A DNA stretch of 9,070 bases from an uncultured Verrucomicrobiota bacterium (GTDB lineage: Bacteria; Verrucomicrobiota; Verrucomicrobiia; Palsa-1439): assembly GCA_903825695.1 (NCBI GenBank), contig CAIKBP010000185.1:1-9070 (forward strand). Direction: 5' to 3'. The position numbers and the translations under genes are program-made. Below the pieces are notes generated by a model that saw nothing but the letters and a program-made list of their open reading frames with translations, did not search any database and had not been told where the DNA came from. Below, piece by piece: positions 7,703 through 9,070 of this stretch (position 1 is its first letter; each line of letters begins with the position of its first letter).

Positions 7703-8485
7703 ATGACCATTCTCGACAAGATCGTGGCGGTGAAGCGGCGCGAGGTGATCGCTTTGCGATTGCAGGCAGAGGAACTGCGCGGACGCGCCGTGATGCGTAC
7801 GGATTTCCGTGATTTTGCGACGGCGTTGCGGCGCGACGAAGGTGTGGCGTTAATTGCCGAGGTCAAAAAGGCGTCGCCATCAGCAGGCGTCATTTGCGCC
7901 GACTTCGATCCTGTGAGCATCGCACGGGAATACGAGAAAGCGGGTGCCGCAGCCATTTCGGTGCTCACGGATCGCGAGTTTTTTCAGGGTCGCATCGAGT
8001 TTTTGGAGCAGATTCGCGCTTCGGTGAAGTTGCCGGTGTTGTGCAAGGATTTTGTGATTGAGGAACTGCAGATTTATGAAGCGGCGGCACGCGGCGCTGA
8101 CGCGGTTTTGCTGATCGCAGCAATACTGGACGATGCGCAACTCAAGACCTACCGCGCGCTGGCGGAGCATCTGCATATTGATCCGCTGGTCGAGGTGCAT
8201 GATGAGCGCGAACTGGATCGGGCACTGGCGGCAGGCGCGAACATCATCGGCATAAACAACCGCGACCTGCGTGACTTTTCGGTGCGGCTCGGAACAACCG
8301 AGAAATTGGCAAGAATCGTACGGCAGGGGGCTTGTGCTGATCGGATTATCGTTGCCGAAAGCGGCATCCATACGCGGGCCGACGCCGAGTGCATGGTAAA
8401 AGCAGGTGTGGATGCAATTTTAGTCGGCGAATCCTTGATGCGGAGCAAGAGCATCAGAACCAAGGTAAAAGAGATGGTCGGGTGA
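7703..8485 (+). CDS. trpC: Indole-3-glycerol phosphate synthase
   Basis: TIM-barrel enzyme of tryptophan synthesis. It closes the indole ring of CdRP with loss of CO2 and water. The product is 260 residues from ATG 7703; a TTG two codons earlier (7697) is possible but less likely. Catalytic residues line up with the family: E53 and K55 in IAEVKKASPSAG, K115 in LCKDF, E164 in LVEVH, N185 in GINNRDL, and E219-S220 in VAESGIH. The phosphate-binding end reads GVDAILVGESLM (235-246). It is a stand-alone enzyme, not fused to TrpF as in E. coli. Its TGA overlaps the trpF ATG by one base (TGATGA), so the pair should be translationally coupled. No ribosome site of note precedes it, and no leader peptide or attenuator is visible in the 36-base gap after prfB. 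Confidence 0.96.
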   Translation: MTILDKIVAVKRREVIALRLQAEELRGRAVMRTDFRDFATALRRDEGVALIAEVKKASPSAGVICADFDPVSIAREYEKAGAAAISVLTDREFFQGRIEFLEQIRASVKLPVLCKDFVIEELQIYEAAARGADAVLLIAAILDDAQLKTYRALAEHLHIDPLVEVHDERELDRALAAGANIIGINNRDLRDFSVRLGTTEKLARIVRQGACADRIIVAESGIHTRADAECMVKAGVDAILVGESLMRSKSIRTKVKEMVG

Positions 8486-9070
8486 TGAGGACCAGAACAA
8501 AGATCTGCGGCATCACGAACCTCGACGACGCATTGCTTGCGGTGAAGTTGGGTGCGGACGCCGTGGGGTTTGTTTTCCACCAGAAAAGTCCGCGCGCCGT
8601 GACGCGATCGGTGGCGGCAGGCATCAGCAAACAGCTACCGCCATTTGTGACGACGGTGGGCGTGTTTGTAAATGCACCGCAACAGGAGATCGAACTGACG
8701 CTGGCTGAGTGTCGGTTAACGGCGTTGCAGTTTCATGGAGATGAGTCGCCAGAGTTCTGCACACGGTTTGCAGCGAGAACAATCAAGGCGATTCGGGTAC
8801 GGAACGAGGACTCGCTGCGGGCAGCGGCGGAGTACGATGTTGACGCATTGTTGCTGGATACCTACACTGATGAATCGCGCGGCGGCACAGGCAAGACGTT
8901 CGAATGGTCGCTGGCGGTCAAGGCGAAGGAAACTCTGACGCTGCCTATCATTTTGTCGGGCGGATTAACGACGGGCAATGTGCAAGAAGCGATTGGCACG
9001 GTGCGTCCGTACGCGGTGGATGTGGCGAGTGGCGTGGAGCGAGAACCAGGCAAGAAGGACCCTGAAAAAC
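8485..9070 (+). CDS. trpF: Phosphoribosylanthranilate isomerase (3' end missing)
   Basis: ATG at 8485-8487 shares its A with the trpC stop. The frame stays open for 195 codons to the window edge. It is a TIM-barrel enzyme that performs the Amadori rearrangement of phosphoribosylanthranilate to CdRP, the substrate of the TrpC encoded just before it. Seen in the product are KICGITNLDDA at 6-16 with the general-base cysteine C8, GADAVGFVFHQKSPR (23-37), LQFHGDE (81-87), LLLDTY with the general acid D125, GGTGKTFEW (133-141), ILSGGLTTGNV (156-166) and AVDVASGVE (177-185) near the end. Family members are about 200-215 residues, so only a short C-terminal piece is missing. No lesion is seen. Gene order trpC-trpF with a 1-base overlap is a common trp-operon arrangement; trpB may follow outside the window. 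Confidence 0.95.
   Translation, partial: MRTRTKICGITNLDDALLAVKLGADAVGFVFHQKSPRAVTRSVAAGISKQLPPFVTTVGVFVNAPQQEIELTLAECRLTALQFHGDESPEFCTRFAARTIKAIRVRNEDSLRAAAEYDVDALLLDTYTDESRGGTGKTFEWSLAVKAKETLTLPIILSGGLTTGNVQEAIGTVRPYAVDVASGVEREPGKKDPEK

Overview
The window comes from a bacterial chromosome, and every supported gene lies on the + strand in tight, operon-like order. A Mla/MCE lipid-transport system implies an outer membrane, and ispD-ispF implies the MEP isoprenoid route. A YacL-type PIN/TRAM gene next to ispD-ispF-cysS is an arrangement also known from Firmicutes. Diderm traits combined with that order suggest a deep-branching diderm lineage, possibly PVC/Verrucomicrobiota-like. That placement is inference from gene content only. 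UGA is a normal stop codon here.

Layout: (1) 1-1042, the tail of an MlaF-like ABC ATPase overlapping an MlaD-like MCE protein, for phospholipid trafficking across the envelope. (2) 1116-2172, a YacL-like membrane-anchored PIN/TRAM protein, split by an apparent one-base insertion in a C-run. (3) 2193-4790, ispD, ispF and cysS, almost back to back. (4) 4803-6415, a broken polytopic membrane protein gene resembling GT-C-type glycosyltransferases, with one homopolymer frameshift and one in-frame TGA. It is followed directly by a scrap that copies the 3' end of cysS (6415-6460). (5) 6553-7666, prfB with the classical programmed +1 frameshift. (6) 7703-9070, trpC overlapping a trpF that runs off the window.

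Most of the window is housekeeping: two MEP-pathway enzymes, Cys-tRNA synthesis, termination at UAA/UGA, and two consecutive tryptophan enzymes. The anomalous part is 4803-6552. The decayed membrane gene lies between cysS and prfB and is bracketed by intact cysS on one side and a diverged duplicate of its 3' end on the other. This looks like an insertion or recombination scar. I see no CRISPR array, tRNA, rRNA, transposase or convincing intrinsic terminator, and no evidence of a new multi-gene system.
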